DNA of 64,000 nucleotides. It comes from Shimia_B sp038527375 (GTDB lineage Bacteria; Pseudomonadota; Alphaproteobacteria; Rhodobacterales; Rhodobacteraceae). Below, one piece after another: positions 44,419-53,238 of the stretch (within the stretch, counting starts at the first letter, position 1; every line of letters starts with the position of its first letter). The translations under genes and the position numbers were made by a program. The stretch is from positions 62,001 to 126,000 of the forward strand of contig JBCBFU010000001.1 in NCBI GenBank assembly GCA_038527375.1, written 5' to 3'. The notes beneath the pieces are model-generated. The model had not been told where the DNA came from, searched no databases, and saw nothing but the letters and a program-made list of their open reading frames with translations.

Positions 44419-45177
44419 TCAGGTGAAGCGGAAATTGTTGCCCAGATAGACGCGTCGAACGTTTTCATCCTCGACGATCTCGCGGGTTGTGCCCGACCGA
44501 AGGACCTGCCCGTCATGCAGGATGTAGGCACGGTCCACGATGCCCAGCGTCTCTTGCACGTTGTGATCAGTGATCAGAACACCCAGCCCGCGCGCCTTGA
44601 GGTCGCTCACCAGGCTCCGGATGTCCCCCACGGCAATCGGGTCCACACCCGCAAAGGGTTCGTCCAACAGCAGGTATTTTGGATTGGCCGCCAAACAGCG
44701 GGCGATTTCCACCCGCCGCCGTTCGCCACCCGAGAGCGCCAGCGCGGGCGCGCGACGCAGGTGTTCGATGGTGAACTCCGACAGCAGCGCATCGAGCCGT
44801 TCGACCCGCCGTTTGCGGTTTGGCTCGGCAATTTCGAGGATAGACAGGATGTTGTCCTCGACCGTCATGCCCCGGAAAATCGACATCTCCTGCGGCAGAT
44901 AACCGATCCCCAACTTGGCCCGGCGATACATGGGCAGGCCGGTGACGTCGCGCCCGTCGACGCTGACCCGTCCGGCATCGGCGTCCACAAGACCCGCGAT
45001 CGAATAAAAGCAGGTGGTCTTGCCGGACCCATTCGGACCCAGCAGTGCCACAACCTCGCCGCGCGCAAGTTCGAGGCTCACATCCCGGATCACCAGACGC
45101 TTCTTGTACGCCTTGCGCAAACGGTCAACGCGCAGCCCGCCGTCGCCGGGGGTGGTGGTGAGCTCAGGGGCGGCCAT
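44419..45177 (-). CDS. lptB: LPS export ABC transporter ATP-binding protein LptB
   Basis: A 252-residue ATPase that powers lipopolysaccharide extraction from the inner membrane with LptFG. The Walker A site is LLGPNGSGKTTCFY, the Q-loop GIGYLPQEMSIFRG, the signature ALSGGERRRVEIARC and the Walker B YLLLDEPFAGVDP. It overlaps the lptA stop by one base. Confidence 0.96.
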   Translation of the reverse strand: MAAPELTTTPGDGGLRVDRLRKAYKKRLVIRDVSLELARGEVVALLGPNGSGKTTCFYSIAGLVDADAGRVSVDGRDVTGLPMYRRAKLGIGYLPQEMSIFRGMTVEDNILSILEIAEPNRKRRVERLDALLSEFTIEHLRRAPALALSGGERRRVEIARCLAANPKYLLLDEPFAGVDPIAVGDIRSLVSDLKARGLGVLITDHNVQETLGIVDRAYILHDGQVLRSGTTREIVEDENVRRVYLGNNFRFT

Positions 45178-45650
45178 TATTCCGAGTTCGGCTGCAACAC
45201 AGTGCGCACCCGCCCTTCAAGAAGGGCGGTGCCATCATCCATGTTCACGCGCATACGCTCTGCCGACACCGCACTTTGCCCTTGGCTGAGAAGGACGTCG
45301 CCGGACAACAGCATCGTGTCTTCGTCCAGATTGTAGGTCGCCGATGCGGCCTCGACCTCCTCCTCCGGGGTGACGACGGTGACGCCGCCCGTGGCCTCGA
45401 ACCGGGATACCCCGCCATCCTGCGTGTAGATGATCAGTATACGCTGCGCAGCCATACGCATGTCGCCCTGACCCACGACAACGTTGCCGGTCAGGGTCGC
45501 GATGCCATCGTCCTGATTGATCGACATGGAATCGGCAGCGATCTCGACAGGTTGATCCGCCGTGTTGTCTAGCCCGGCAAACGCGACCTGAAGACCTTGG
45601 GCCGCGGCGGTGACAGGCAAAAGGGCCAGAACCAGAAAAACGCGCAACAT
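45177..45650 (-). CDS. lptA: LPS transport periplasmic protein LptA
   Basis: A 157-residue periplasmic bridge protein of the OstA/LptA fold. It has a signal peptide (MLRVFLVLALLPVTAAAQG) and a jellyroll pattern (VEIAADSMSINQDDGIATLTG, in part). The ATG at 45650 is chosen over a TTG at 45671 that overlaps lptC. LptA shuttles lipopolysaccharide between LptC and LptD. Confidence 0.9.
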   Translation of the reverse strand: MLRVFLVLALLPVTAAAQGLQVAFAGLDNTADQPVEIAADSMSINQDDGIATLTGNVVVGQGDMRMAAQRILIIYTQDGGVSRFEATGGVTVVTPEEEVEAASATYNLDEDTMLLSGDVLLSQGQSAVSAERMRVNMDDGTALLEGRVRTVLQPNSE

Positions 45651-45667
45651 GTCAAAGCCCCTCAAAC

Positions 45668-46270
45668 TCAATCACCTTCGTATAACAAGGACACGCCGCC
45701 CTTGAAAACAATGGTTTGTCCCGCGTCCGTATCCGCGCGTGAGATCACCATTTGCCCCGCGTTCATGACACCCAACGGCCCTGTCCCCCGCAGCGGACCG
45801 AGTGTTTCGACATAGGTCTCGTCCAGCCGCGCGGTCACGCCGTCGGTTTCAAAGAGATATCCGTCAGAGGTGCTGATCATTGTGCCACCCGTAAGGGTCG
45901 CCCGTTCCGCGCCGGTATCGATATCGCCGAATTGGGCGCGCATGGTTGTGCTGGGCCCGTCTTTCGCATCCAGCCGCGCCTCGAGGTTGTCGATCAACAG
46001 GCGGCTGTCGTTGTCGGGGTCGGCCCGCGCGGCGGCGGCAACGATTGCGATCGCGTCCCCGCTTTCGGTCAGGGAGTTGAAATAGGGGTTTGAGATACGC
46101 TGTTCGCGGGCGATCTCCTCCACGTTCAATTCCGCATAGGGAATGGATTGCGTCGGATCGATTTCACCGGAAAAGAAGAACAGCGTCGACAACAGACCCA
46201 CAGCCGCAAGGGGCAGCACGACTTTGCAGGCAGCCACGAACCGGGAATAGCTGTCTGCGCGAACCGCCAT
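45668..46270 (-). CDS. lptC: LPS export periplasmic/membrane protein LptC
   Basis: A 200-residue bitopic protein with an N-terminal membrane helix (VVLPLAAVGLLSTLFFF, about residues 17-33) and a periplasmic beta domain that receives lipopolysaccharide from LptBFG. The family is diverse, so assignment also relies on position between kdsD and lptA. The ATG at 46270 overlaps the kdsD stop (GTGATG); a GTG one codon earlier is the alternative. Confidence 0.88.
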   Translation of the reverse strand: MAVRADSYSRFVAACKVVLPLAAVGLLSTLFFFSGEIDPTQSIPYAELNVEEIAREQRISNPYFNSLTESGDAIAIVAAAARADPDNDSRLLIDNLEARLDAKDGPSTTMRAQFGDIDTGAERATLTGGTMISTSDGYLFETDGVTARLDETYVETLGPLRGTGPLGVMNAGQMVISRADTDAGQTIVFKGGVSLLYEGD

Positions 46271-47244
46271 CACCCCAACCCGACGCGCAGGCAGTCATGG
46301 ATGTGGATCAACCCAACCGGCGTGTCCGCCTCGGTCACGAACAGGCAGGTGATCTTGAGGTCGTTCATCAACGCCACGGCCTCTTCGGCCAGAGCATCGG
46401 GGCGGATGGTCTTGGGGCCACGGGTCATCACCGCGCCCGCGGTCATGCCCAACAGCCCGTCCATGTTCCGGCGCAAGTCACCATCAGTGATGATCCCGGC
46501 CAGCGTGCCGTCGGGGTCCTGCACACCCACGACGCCAAATCCCTTTTGGCTGATCGTCAGAAGGGCATCGCCCATGGGTGTCTTGTGATCGGCCAACGGC
46601 ATCGCATCGCCCGAATGCATCAGGTCGGCGACCCTCGCCAATTGCGCGCCCAGCTTTCCGCCCGGGTGGAATTCGCGGAAATGCGCAGGCGTAAATTTGC
46701 GGTGTTCCATCAAGGCGACGGCCAGCGCATCGCCCAACGCAAGCGTCATGGTGGTCGATGTCGTGGGGACCACGCCCGTTCCGCAGGCTTCCTCGACCAC
46801 GGGCAGAATCAGCGCGACATCAGCCTGTCGGCACAGGCTGGAGTCCGGGCGCGACGCCACACCGATAAGCGGGATCTTGAAGCGGCGGGTGTAGGCGATC
46901 AGATCGGCAAGCTCCGGCGTCTCACCCGAATTGGACAGGACCAGAACCACGTCCCCTTGCGCCATCATCCCGAGGTCGCCGTGCGACGCTTCGGCCGGGT
47001 GTACGAACTGTGCAGGCGTCCCGGTAGAGGCCAGCGTCGCCGCGATCTTTCGCGCGATATGGCCGGACTTCCCCATGCCCGAGACCACGACGCGGCCCTT
47101 GGCCGTCAAAAGCAGCTCGATGGCCTGCACAAGGCTTTCGTTCAGCGAATTGGCCAGCGTGCCCAGTGCCGCGCTTTCGATGCGGATCACGCGGCGCGCG
47201 GTTTCAAGGAAGTCATCGCCGGTCATGGGCACATCATCACGCAT
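46270..47244 (-). CDS. kdsD: D-arabinose-5-phosphate isomerase (KdsD/KpsF)
   Basis: A 324-residue enzyme that converts ribulose 5-phosphate to arabinose 5-phosphate, the precursor of Kdo. It has an N-terminal SIS domain (GRVVVSGMGKSGHIARKIA, VLSNSGETPELAD, HPAEASHGDLGM) and two C-terminal CBS repeats (KGFGVVGVQDPDGTLAGIIT in part, LFVTEADTPVGLIHIHD). The ATG at 47244 overlaps the rnd stop; an ATG at 47226 is also possible. Confidence 0.94.
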   Translation of the reverse strand: MRDDVPMTGDDFLETARRVIRIESAALGTLANSLNESLVQAIELLLTAKGRVVVSGMGKSGHIARKIAATLASTGTPAQFVHPAEASHGDLGMMAQGDVVLVLSNSGETPELADLIAYTRRFKIPLIGVASRPDSSLCRQADVALILPVVEEACGTGVVPTTSTTMTLALGDALAVALMEHRKFTPAHFREFHPGGKLGAQLARVADLMHSGDAMPLADHKTPMGDALLTISQKGFGVVGVQDPDGTLAGIITDGDLRRNMDGLLGMTAGAVMTRGPKTIRPDALAEEAVALMNDLKITCLFVTEADTPVGLIHIHDCLRVGLG

Positions 47245-47851
47245 GGGCAAAGATATCGGTATCGGGCCACCCGGCGAGGTCCAGCTTGGCCCGGGTCGGA
47301 AGGAAGTCGAAACAGGCTTGCGCAAGCTCGGTCCGGCCTTCGCGTGCGAGACGTTCATCCAGAACCTCGCGCAGGCGATGCAGGTAGAGCACGTCAGACG
47401 CCGCATAGTCTTGCTGCGCCTGAGTCAGCGTTGCTGCACCCCAATCCGATGACTGCTGCTGTTTCGAGATGTCGACGTCGATCAGTTCCGAGGTCAGCGC
47501 CTTGAGCCCGTGGCGGTCCGTGTAGGTGCGGATCAGGCGGCTGGCGATCTTGGTGCAATACACGGGCGCGGCCAAGGCGCCAAAGGCGTGGTACATCGCG
47601 GCAATGTCGAAGCGCCCGAAGTGAAAGAGTTTCAACACCGTGGGGTCACGCAACATTCGCGCGAGGTTCGGCGCCTCTGTCTGGCCCTTGCTGATCTGGA
47701 CAAGGTGGGCGTTTCCATCGCCGCCCGACATCTGGACCAGACACAGGCGGTCGCGATGCGGGTTCAGCCCCATCGTTTCGCAATCAATGGCGACAATCGG
47801 ACCGAGGTCGAGATCGTCGGGCAGATCGTTTTGATAGAGCGTTGTGGACAT
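47237..47851 (-). CDS. rnd: Ribonuclease D, short form
   Basis: A 204-residue 3'-5' exonuclease of the DEDD superfamily. The catalytic carboxylates are in AIDCETMGL, HFGRFDIAAM and DYAASDVLYLHRL. It lacks the HRDC domains of full-length RNase D, as is common in alphaproteobacteria. It is first in the kdsD-lpt series and overlaps kdsD by a few bases. It diverges from the CoA-binding protein gene. Confidence 0.92.
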   Translation of the reverse strand: MSTTLYQNDLPDDLDLGPIVAIDCETMGLNPHRDRLCLVQMSGGDGNAHLVQISKGQTEAPNLARMLRDPTVLKLFHFGRFDIAAMYHAFGALAAPVYCTKIASRLIRTYTDRHGLKALTSELIDVDISKQQQSSDWGAATLTQAQQDYAASDVLYLHRLREVLDERLAREGRTELAQACFDFLPTRAKLDLAGWPDTDIFAHA

Positions 47852-47940
47852 GGCTGCCTCTTATCTAGGGTGCCGCGGGCTTGCCGTTAAGGGTGGCCTG
47901 AGTCAACCTCCGCGCACGGTCAGCCCCGAAAGGACACAGA

Positions 47941-48375
47941 TTGGTCTCAGCCCCCACAGACGCCCTTATCACGGATATCCTTACCGGAACCAAAACCGTG
48001 GCCTGCCTCGGGGCCTCTGTGAACCCCGCCCGTGCGTCCTATGGCGTGATGGCATTCCTACAGGGCAAGGGCATGCGCGTGATCCCGGTCAACCCCGCCT
48101 ACGCAGGCCAGACCATGCTGGGGGAGGGTGTCGTGGATAGCCTTGCGGCATGTCCGGTCGCAATCGACATGGTGGATGTCTTTCGCAGAGCCGATGCCAT
48201 GCCCGATGTCGTCGACGAGGTTTTAGGCCTGACCGACAGGCCCCGCGTGCTGTGGACACAGCTTGATGTGGTCCATGACACAGCCGCCCAGCGTGCCCGT
48301 GCCGCTGGTCTTACGGTTGTTCAGGATCGCTGCCCCAAGATTGAATGGGCGCGGTTGGGGCTTGCCCGGCTCTAA
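47941..48375 (+). CDS. CoA-binding domain protein (YccU-like)
   Basis: A 144-residue Rossmann-fold protein of the CoA_binding_2 family. Visible: VACLGASVNPARASYGVMAF, GMRVIPVNPAYAGQTMLGE, DMVDVFRRADAMPDVV, and a C-terminal DRCPKIEW. The family may sense or bind CoA; no reaction is established. It starts with TTG at 47941 behind AAGGA. Confidence 0.87.
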   Translation: MVSAPTDALITDILTGTKTVACLGASVNPARASYGVMAFLQGKGMRVIPVNPAYAGQTMLGEGVVDSLAACPVAIDMVDVFRRADAMPDVVDEVLGLTDRPRVLWTQLDVVHDTAAQRARAAGLTVVQDRCPKIEWARLGLARL

Positions 48376-48687
48376 CGGGTCAGGCCCTGCAGCAATCGGC
48401 GTAAGCGGGACCGCAGGCCATAGGGCGACGGTTCCAACAGGCAGGACAAAACAAATCTCTCTGGATCAAGCGGTGTCATGGGGCCCCCCGGCACAAGTCT
48501 TCGGCCAGCCATAGGGCCCTTTTGCTGCTGTTTTGTGACAGTGCCGCGCGGTTGTCTGGAGGGGCACCGCGCCCGCGGGCCAGTACTCTGAGCGGATTTT
48601 CTCCAATGTCTAAATACACTGCCATTTCCGCGCCACTTTTCTGGTCTTGATAAGTAAAACAGCGTGGCCCGAATTGCGGAGACGGAC
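48376..48687. other. Intergenic region before the metalloprotease gene
   Basis: A gap of 312 bases with no convincing gene. A CCCCCCGGCACAAGTCTTCGG-like stretch near 48482 resembles a decayed copy of the dispersed repeat. GGAGACGGAC at the end is the ribosome site of the next gene. No clear promoter was seen. Confidence 0.5.
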
Positions 48688-51600
48688 ATGGCACTGGATG
48701 GAACGTCACAACCCTGGCACGAAAGCGCATGCGGCTGCGCAGGCTGCATGGCCGACACCTATCTGGCAGATCAAACCGGCAGCGGCACCGAGGGCGTGTC
48801 CTACGGAATCGATCCGTCCAGCGGTGAGTCCGGGCTGGTTGGGACCATTGCCGACAACGGCCTCCCGATCTGGAGCGCCTATCAAACCGCACAGCACATC
48901 GCCAACTTCACCAGCACGTGGGCTGACGATGGTGACGATCCCGGCACCGCCACCGAGGTCACATTCCGGTTCTACGACGCCGCCGGGGCCGGAGGTGCGG
49001 ATTACGTATTCGACGCGGTCAATCAGGCCCACACCCGCGACATCCTCGCCCAATATGCCGAGGTCGCCGATGTCACCTTCCGCGAGGTCGGCGCGGATGA
49101 AGAGGCCAATATCTCGTTCAAGTACCGCGATGGCGAGAACGGGGGTGGCTACTGGAACGGATCGGACGTTGTCGTTTCGCGCGTCGGGTGGGAACCCGAG
49201 ATGGATTACGGCACCTACAATCGCCGCCTGATGCTCCACGAGATTGGGCATGCGATGGGTCTGAACCATCCGGGGCCCTATAACGGGTCTTCGGCGACCT
49301 ATGCGGATGCGGATCACTGGAATGACAGCCGCGCCTTCACCAACATGTCCTATTGGGGCGAGGATGCGACCGGGGCCTCCTTTGGCCATATGTCGACGCT
49401 TGCGTTGCACGACATTCTGGCGATGCACATCGAATACGGGGCCAATTGGTCGACCCGGACCGATGACAGCACCTACGGTTTCAACAGCACGGCAGGCGAC
49501 GCCTACGATTTCACCTCCACCCGCACGACGAGTTCGGGGACCGAGACGCAGAACCTCGACATGGCGTTTTCGATCTGGGACGCGGGCGGGATCGACACGC
49601 TCGATTTCTCGGGCTCGACATCCGACACGATCATGGACCTTCGCCAAGGCGGCTTCAGCTCTGCCAATGGGCAGATCGACAACGTATCGATCGCCTACGG
49701 CGCAGTGATCGAAAACGCGCGGGGATCAGACCACGCCGACGACATGCTGGGCAACTGGTCCGCGAATGAAATGCATGGCGGGCTGGGTAATGACGTGATC
49801 CAAGGCGGATCGCTGACCGACATGGTCCTTGATACCAGTCGGGACTTTGTCGGGCTGACCTTGAATGCGGATGCCAACGAGTTTGACGAATACGCGGTGA
49901 CTACCGGCTTCACCGGGTTCAGCGGGGCGGACGGCTTTACGTTCGAGATGACGGTGAACCTGATCCGCATGTCGGCCACAACCATCCCGCTGGTCAGCTA
50001 TGCCGTATCGGGCAACAGCAACGAGGTTTTGATCGAGCTGCGGCACAACAGTTTCCTGCGCATCCATATCGCGGGCGACTACGTAGACACTGACCTGAAA
50101 ACCATCGACTTGATCGACGGCGACACCCATCACCTGAGCTTCTCCTGGGACGCGGATACCGGGGCCTTGGTCGTCTATATCGACGGCGCGTCGGAATGGA
50201 CCGGCGCTCTCAGCGCGGGGGAGAGCGTCACATCCGGCGGCACGCTGGTTTTCGGGCAAGAGCAGGATTGGACCGGCGGCGGCTTTTGGCTGCGTGAGAC
50301 CTTTCAGGGCAGCATGGGTGAAATGCGTGTGTTTGATGACGTGCGTACAGCGACCGAAGTTGCCGACAACGCCTTTGCGGTCATCGACGGGGCCGAGGAC
50401 GCGTTGGTCCACAACTGGTCCGTTGACCCAGATGACACCACCGTCATTACGGACACCGTAGGTGATGCCGACCTGACCGTCACCGGCGGCAGCGTGACCG
50501 AGTTCGTCACCGAAAACCCCTTCGGCCCCGATGACGACACGCTGATCGGGGGGGCAGGTGACGACCACCTGATCGGCGGCGCGGGCAATGACATGCTGTA
50601 TGGCGACGGGGACGACCTGCCCGACGCGCCCGAGGTCTTTTCGATGGTCGATATCGGCTACACACCCCCGGGCAATGTGCAGGCGTTCTATACGCGCACC
50701 GACAGTTTTACCTATGAATTCCTGTTGCAACGCGATCCGGATGGGTTCGACACAGGCTATGACATCCGCTTTGGGGGCTTCCGCTTTTACGCCTTTGACG
50801 ACGGCACGATCTCGCTCCTGATCGACGGGATCACCGGAGGTCAGCAAAACTGGCATTACAGCGCGTTTCGCGCGTCGAACTGGGACACCGACGGCCTGTC
50901 GCGCCTGTCGATGACCTATGACGCCGACACCGGATATCTGCGCACTTATGTGAACGGGGTCGAGGTTTATGCCTACAACTTCAACGCAGGCGCATTGAAC
51001 AGCAATGCAGGCACCATGCAGTTCCAACTGCGCAACGCCGAATTCGGGGACGTGCGCATCTATGACCGCGCGCTGACGCAGGAAGAGATCGAGGCGACCG
51101 CGTTCACCTATCTGGACGACCCGGATTCCGTGGACGGGCTTCAGCAGAATTTCGACTTCGACGAGAACGGCCAAGGCTTCAACCGCGTCACCGGGGGTGA
51201 GGATGTGAACGCCACATCCGTCGGGGGCAGCACCGGGCAGTTCCGCGAAGACAGCTTTGACGACATGCTCGATGGCGGCCTGGGCGACGACATGCTGTTC
51301 GGTGATATTGGGGACGACACCCTGTCCGGCGGGGATGGCGACGACACACTGGATGGCGGGACGGGGACCAACACGCTGACGGGCGACGACGGCGCGGATG
51401 TGTTTGCCTTCCGCATCCTGACCGGCACCCACACCGTGACCGATTTCGACGCCAACGAAGACACCATTCGGTTTGAGGGCCTGATCGAAAACAACGTCAG
51501 CGTCGACGTCACCATTGCCGGAGCGGCCGCCAATGCGGGGTTCGGCGGGCGCGTCAACGGCAACCGGTCGACGGTCGAACTGACGCTGACCCAGCAGGGC

Positions 51601-51735
51601 GACGATGTCGTGGTTGTGTTGGCGCAGACAGGGTCGGGGTTCAGCCTTGTGTCGCACGAGGAAACGCTGTCGACGATCATCATCGAAAACACGCTCTTGG
51701 CGGATGTGGGTCTGGACGATTTCGTCTTTGTCTGA
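48688..51735 (+). CDS. Secreted M10 (serralysin-like) metalloprotease with LamG-like and RTX repeats
   Basis: A 1015-residue protein. The zinc motif HEIGHAMGLNH (His184, His188, His194) and the Met-turn MSYW define an M10 peptidase domain at about residues 60-260. Two concanavalin/LamG-like domains follow (about 395-580 and 655-840), each next to Gly-Asp RTX calcium repeats: DDTLIGGAGDDHLIGGAGND near 615-640 and GGLGDDMLFGDIGDDTLSGG-type repeats near 860-905. No Sec signal is present; RTX repeats and the C-terminal end (DVGLDDFVFV) point to type I secretion. The N terminus has a CGCAGCM motif. The ATG at 48688 has GGAG six bases upstream; a GTG at 48664 is possible. No secretion genes are adjacent. 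Confidence 0.88.
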   Translation: MALDGTSQPWHESACGCAGCMADTYLADQTGSGTEGVSYGIDPSSGESGLVGTIADNGLPIWSAYQTAQHIANFTSTWADDGDDPGTATEVTFRFYDAAGAGGADYVFDAVNQAHTRDILAQYAEVADVTFREVGADEEANISFKYRDGENGGGYWNGSDVVVSRVGWEPEMDYGTYNRRLMLHEIGHAMGLNHPGPYNGSSATYADADHWNDSRAFTNMSYWGEDATGASFGHMSTLALHDILAMHIEYGANWSTRTDDSTYGFNSTAGDAYDFTSTRTTSSGTETQNLDMAFSIWDAGGIDTLDFSGSTSDTIMDLRQGGFSSANGQIDNVSIAYGAVIENARGSDHADDMLGNWSANEMHGGLGNDVIQGGSLTDMVLDTSRDFVGLTLNADANEFDEYAVTTGFTGFSGADGFTFEMTVNLIRMSATTIPLVSYAVSGNSNEVLIELRHNSFLRIHIAGDYVDTDLKTIDLIDGDTHHLSFSWDADTGALVVYIDGASEWTGALSAGESVTSGGTLVFGQEQDWTGGGFWLRETFQGSMGEMRVFDDVRTATEVADNAFAVIDGAEDALVHNWSVDPDDTTVITDTVGDADLTVTGGSVTEFVTENPFGPDDDTLIGGAGDDHLIGGAGNDMLYGDGDDLPDAPEVFSMVDIGYTPPGNVQAFYTRTDSFTYEFLLQRDPDGFDTGYDIRFGGFRFYAFDDGTISLLIDGITGGQQNWHYSAFRASNWDTDGLSRLSMTYDADTGYLRTYVNGVEVYAYNFNAGALNSNAGTMQFQLRNAEFGDVRIYDRALTQEEIEATAFTYLDDPDSVDGLQQNFDFDENGQGFNRVTGGEDVNATSVGGSTGQFREDSFDDMLDGGLGDDMLFGDIGDDTLSGGDGDDTLDGGTGTNTLTGDDGADVFAFRILTGTHTVTDFDANEDTIRFEGLIENNVSVDVTIAGAAANAGFGGRVNGNRSTVELTLTQQGDDVVVVLAQTGSGFSLVSHEETLSTIIIENTLLADVGLDDFVFV

Positions 51736-51753
51736 CGCCGCGCTGGGCGTCAG
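51732..51753. terminator. Bidirectional hairpin between metalloprotease and urtE
   Basis: Perfect 8-bp stem CTGACGCC / GGCGTCAG with a 6-base loop. It covers the stops of both convergent genes and probably ends both transcripts, although T-runs are lacking. Confidence 0.55.
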
Positions 51754-52445
51754 ATCGATACTTTGGACAGCAGCGTTTCGCGGTCGACATTTGCTTTGAT
51801 GTCGCTCAGCACGACTTCGCCGCGCGACATGGCGACAAAGCGGTCGGCCAGCCCGTAGGCGAAATCAAAGAACTGTTCGACCAGAACGATGGCGATCTCG
51901 CCCTCGTCCCTGAGTTGGCTGATGACCTGCCCGATCTGCTTGATGATGTTGGGCTGGATGCCCTCGGTCGGTTCATCCAGAAGCAGCACGCGCGGCTGCG
52001 TGATCAGCGCCCGCGCGATGGCAAGCTGCTGTTGCTGCCCGCCTGACAGATCGCCACCGCGCCGCGCCTTCATGTCCTTGAGAACCGGAAACAAGTCATA
52101 GATGCGGTCGGGAATACTGTGCTGATCCTTGGGCAAACAGGCGAACCCCGCCTCTAGGTTCTCCTCCACCGTCATTAGCGGGAACACCTCGCGCCCCTGC
52201 GGGACATAGGCGATCCCTGCGCGCGCCGCCTGAAACGCGGTTGGCTTGGTCAGGGATGTCCCGTCCACCGCAAGCGCGCCACCGCTGAACGGGTGCCGCC
52301 CCGCGATGGCCTTGAGCAGAGACGTCTTGCCCACCCCGTTTGTCCCCATCACGGCGGTCACCTGCCCCGGCTCGGCCACGAGGTTCACACCATAGAGGAT
52401 CTGGCTCTGGCCGTAATGCAGTGTCAGGTCGGTCACGGTCAGCAT
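51750..52445 (-). CDS. urtE: Urea ABC transporter ATP-binding protein UrtE
   Basis: A 231-residue LivF-type ATPase. Walker A VMGTNGVGKTSLLKA, signature DLSGGQQQQLAIARA and Walker B VLLLDEPTEGIQP are clear; TEGIQPNIIKQI is typical of UrtE. With UrtD it powers urea uptake. It is last in the urtABCDE operon. Confidence 0.95.
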   Translation of the reverse strand: MLTVTDLTLHYGQSQILYGVNLVAEPGQVTAVMGTNGVGKTSLLKAIAGRHPFSGGALAVDGTSLTKPTAFQAARAGIAYVPQGREVFPLMTVEENLEAGFACLPKDQHSIPDRIYDLFPVLKDMKARRGGDLSGGQQQQLAIARALITQPRVLLLDEPTEGIQPNIIKQIGQVISQLRDEGEIAIVLVEQFFDFAYGLADRFVAMSRGEVVLSDIKANVDRETLLSKVSI

Positions 52446-52448
52446 CGT

Positions 52449-53189
52449 TCAGCGCCCCAGATAGACATCAATGACCTCTTGGTTCTGTGTCACGTGATCG
52501 AGCGTGCCTTCAGCGAGAACCGACCCTTCGTGCAGGACGGTCACCTTACAATCGAGCCTGCGCACGAATTCCATGTCGTGTTCGATCACGACGACGGCGC
52601 GGGTCTGGGCCGCGCGTTTCAAAAGGTCGGTGGTGTGTTCGCGCTCCGCAGGGGTCATGCCCGCAGCGGGTTCATCGACCAGCAATAGGCGCGGGTCCTG
52701 CGCCAGGAGCATCCCGATCTCCAGCCACTGCTTTTGCCCGTGCGACAGGTCACCAGCGCGGCGGGGCAGGGCGTCGGTCAGGCCGATCTCATCGGCGATC
52801 TCGTGGATGCGTTCGGCGCCTGATGCGGTCTTGCGGTAGATCAGCACGTCGAACGGCCCGCGCTTGTTTTTCAGCGCCATGGCAAGGTTTTCGCGCACGG
52901 TCTGGTTCTCGAACACCGTGGGTTTCTGGAACTTGCGCCCGATGCCGGCCCGCGCAATTTGGCTTTCGTTCATCGACAACAGCGACACGCTGCGTTCGCC
53001 CCAGAGCACGCGGCCTTCGTCCGGCTTCGTTTTGCCGGTGACGATATCCATGAACGTTGTCTTGCCCGCGCCATTGGGTCCGATCACGGCGCGCAATTCA
53101 GGCTCCCCGATCTGGATCGACAGGTTGTTGATGGCGCGAAAGCCGTCAAATGTAACCGACACGCCTGAGACTTCGAGCAAACTGGGCAT
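52449..53189 (-). CDS. urtD: Urea ABC transporter ATP-binding protein UrtD
   Basis: A 246-residue LivG-type ATPase: Walker A VIGPNGAGKTTFMDI, signature DLSHGQKQWLEIGML and Walker B LLLVDEPAAGMTP. The SHGQKQWLEIGM form is typical of UrtD. The ATG at 53189 has GGAGG eight bases upstream; a GTG one codon earlier is the alternative. It ends three bases before urtE. Confidence 0.95.
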   Translation of the reverse strand: MPSLLEVSGVSVTFDGFRAINNLSIQIGEPELRAVIGPNGAGKTTFMDIVTGKTKPDEGRVLWGERSVSLLSMNESQIARAGIGRKFQKPTVFENQTVRENLAMALKNKRGPFDVLIYRKTASGAERIHEIADEIGLTDALPRRAGDLSHGQKQWLEIGMLLAQDPRLLLVDEPAAGMTPAEREHTTDLLKRAAQTRAVVVIEHDMEFVRRLDCKVTVLHEGSVLAEGTLDHVTQNQEVIDVYLGR

Positions 53190-53238
53190 CACCGACCCCT
53201 CCCGCTGCGGAGGGGATTCTTGGCCTGAAACATCCGCG

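Noticed and set aside
44323..45336. A 337-residue plus-strand frame starting in the 12-bp repeat
   Set aside because: It runs antisense over lptB; the repetitive start comes from the tandem repeat and no start signal is present.
49726..51657. A 643-residue open frame antisense to the RTX protease
   Set aside because: Gly-Asp repeats on the sense strand leave the opposite frame open; no family resemblance.
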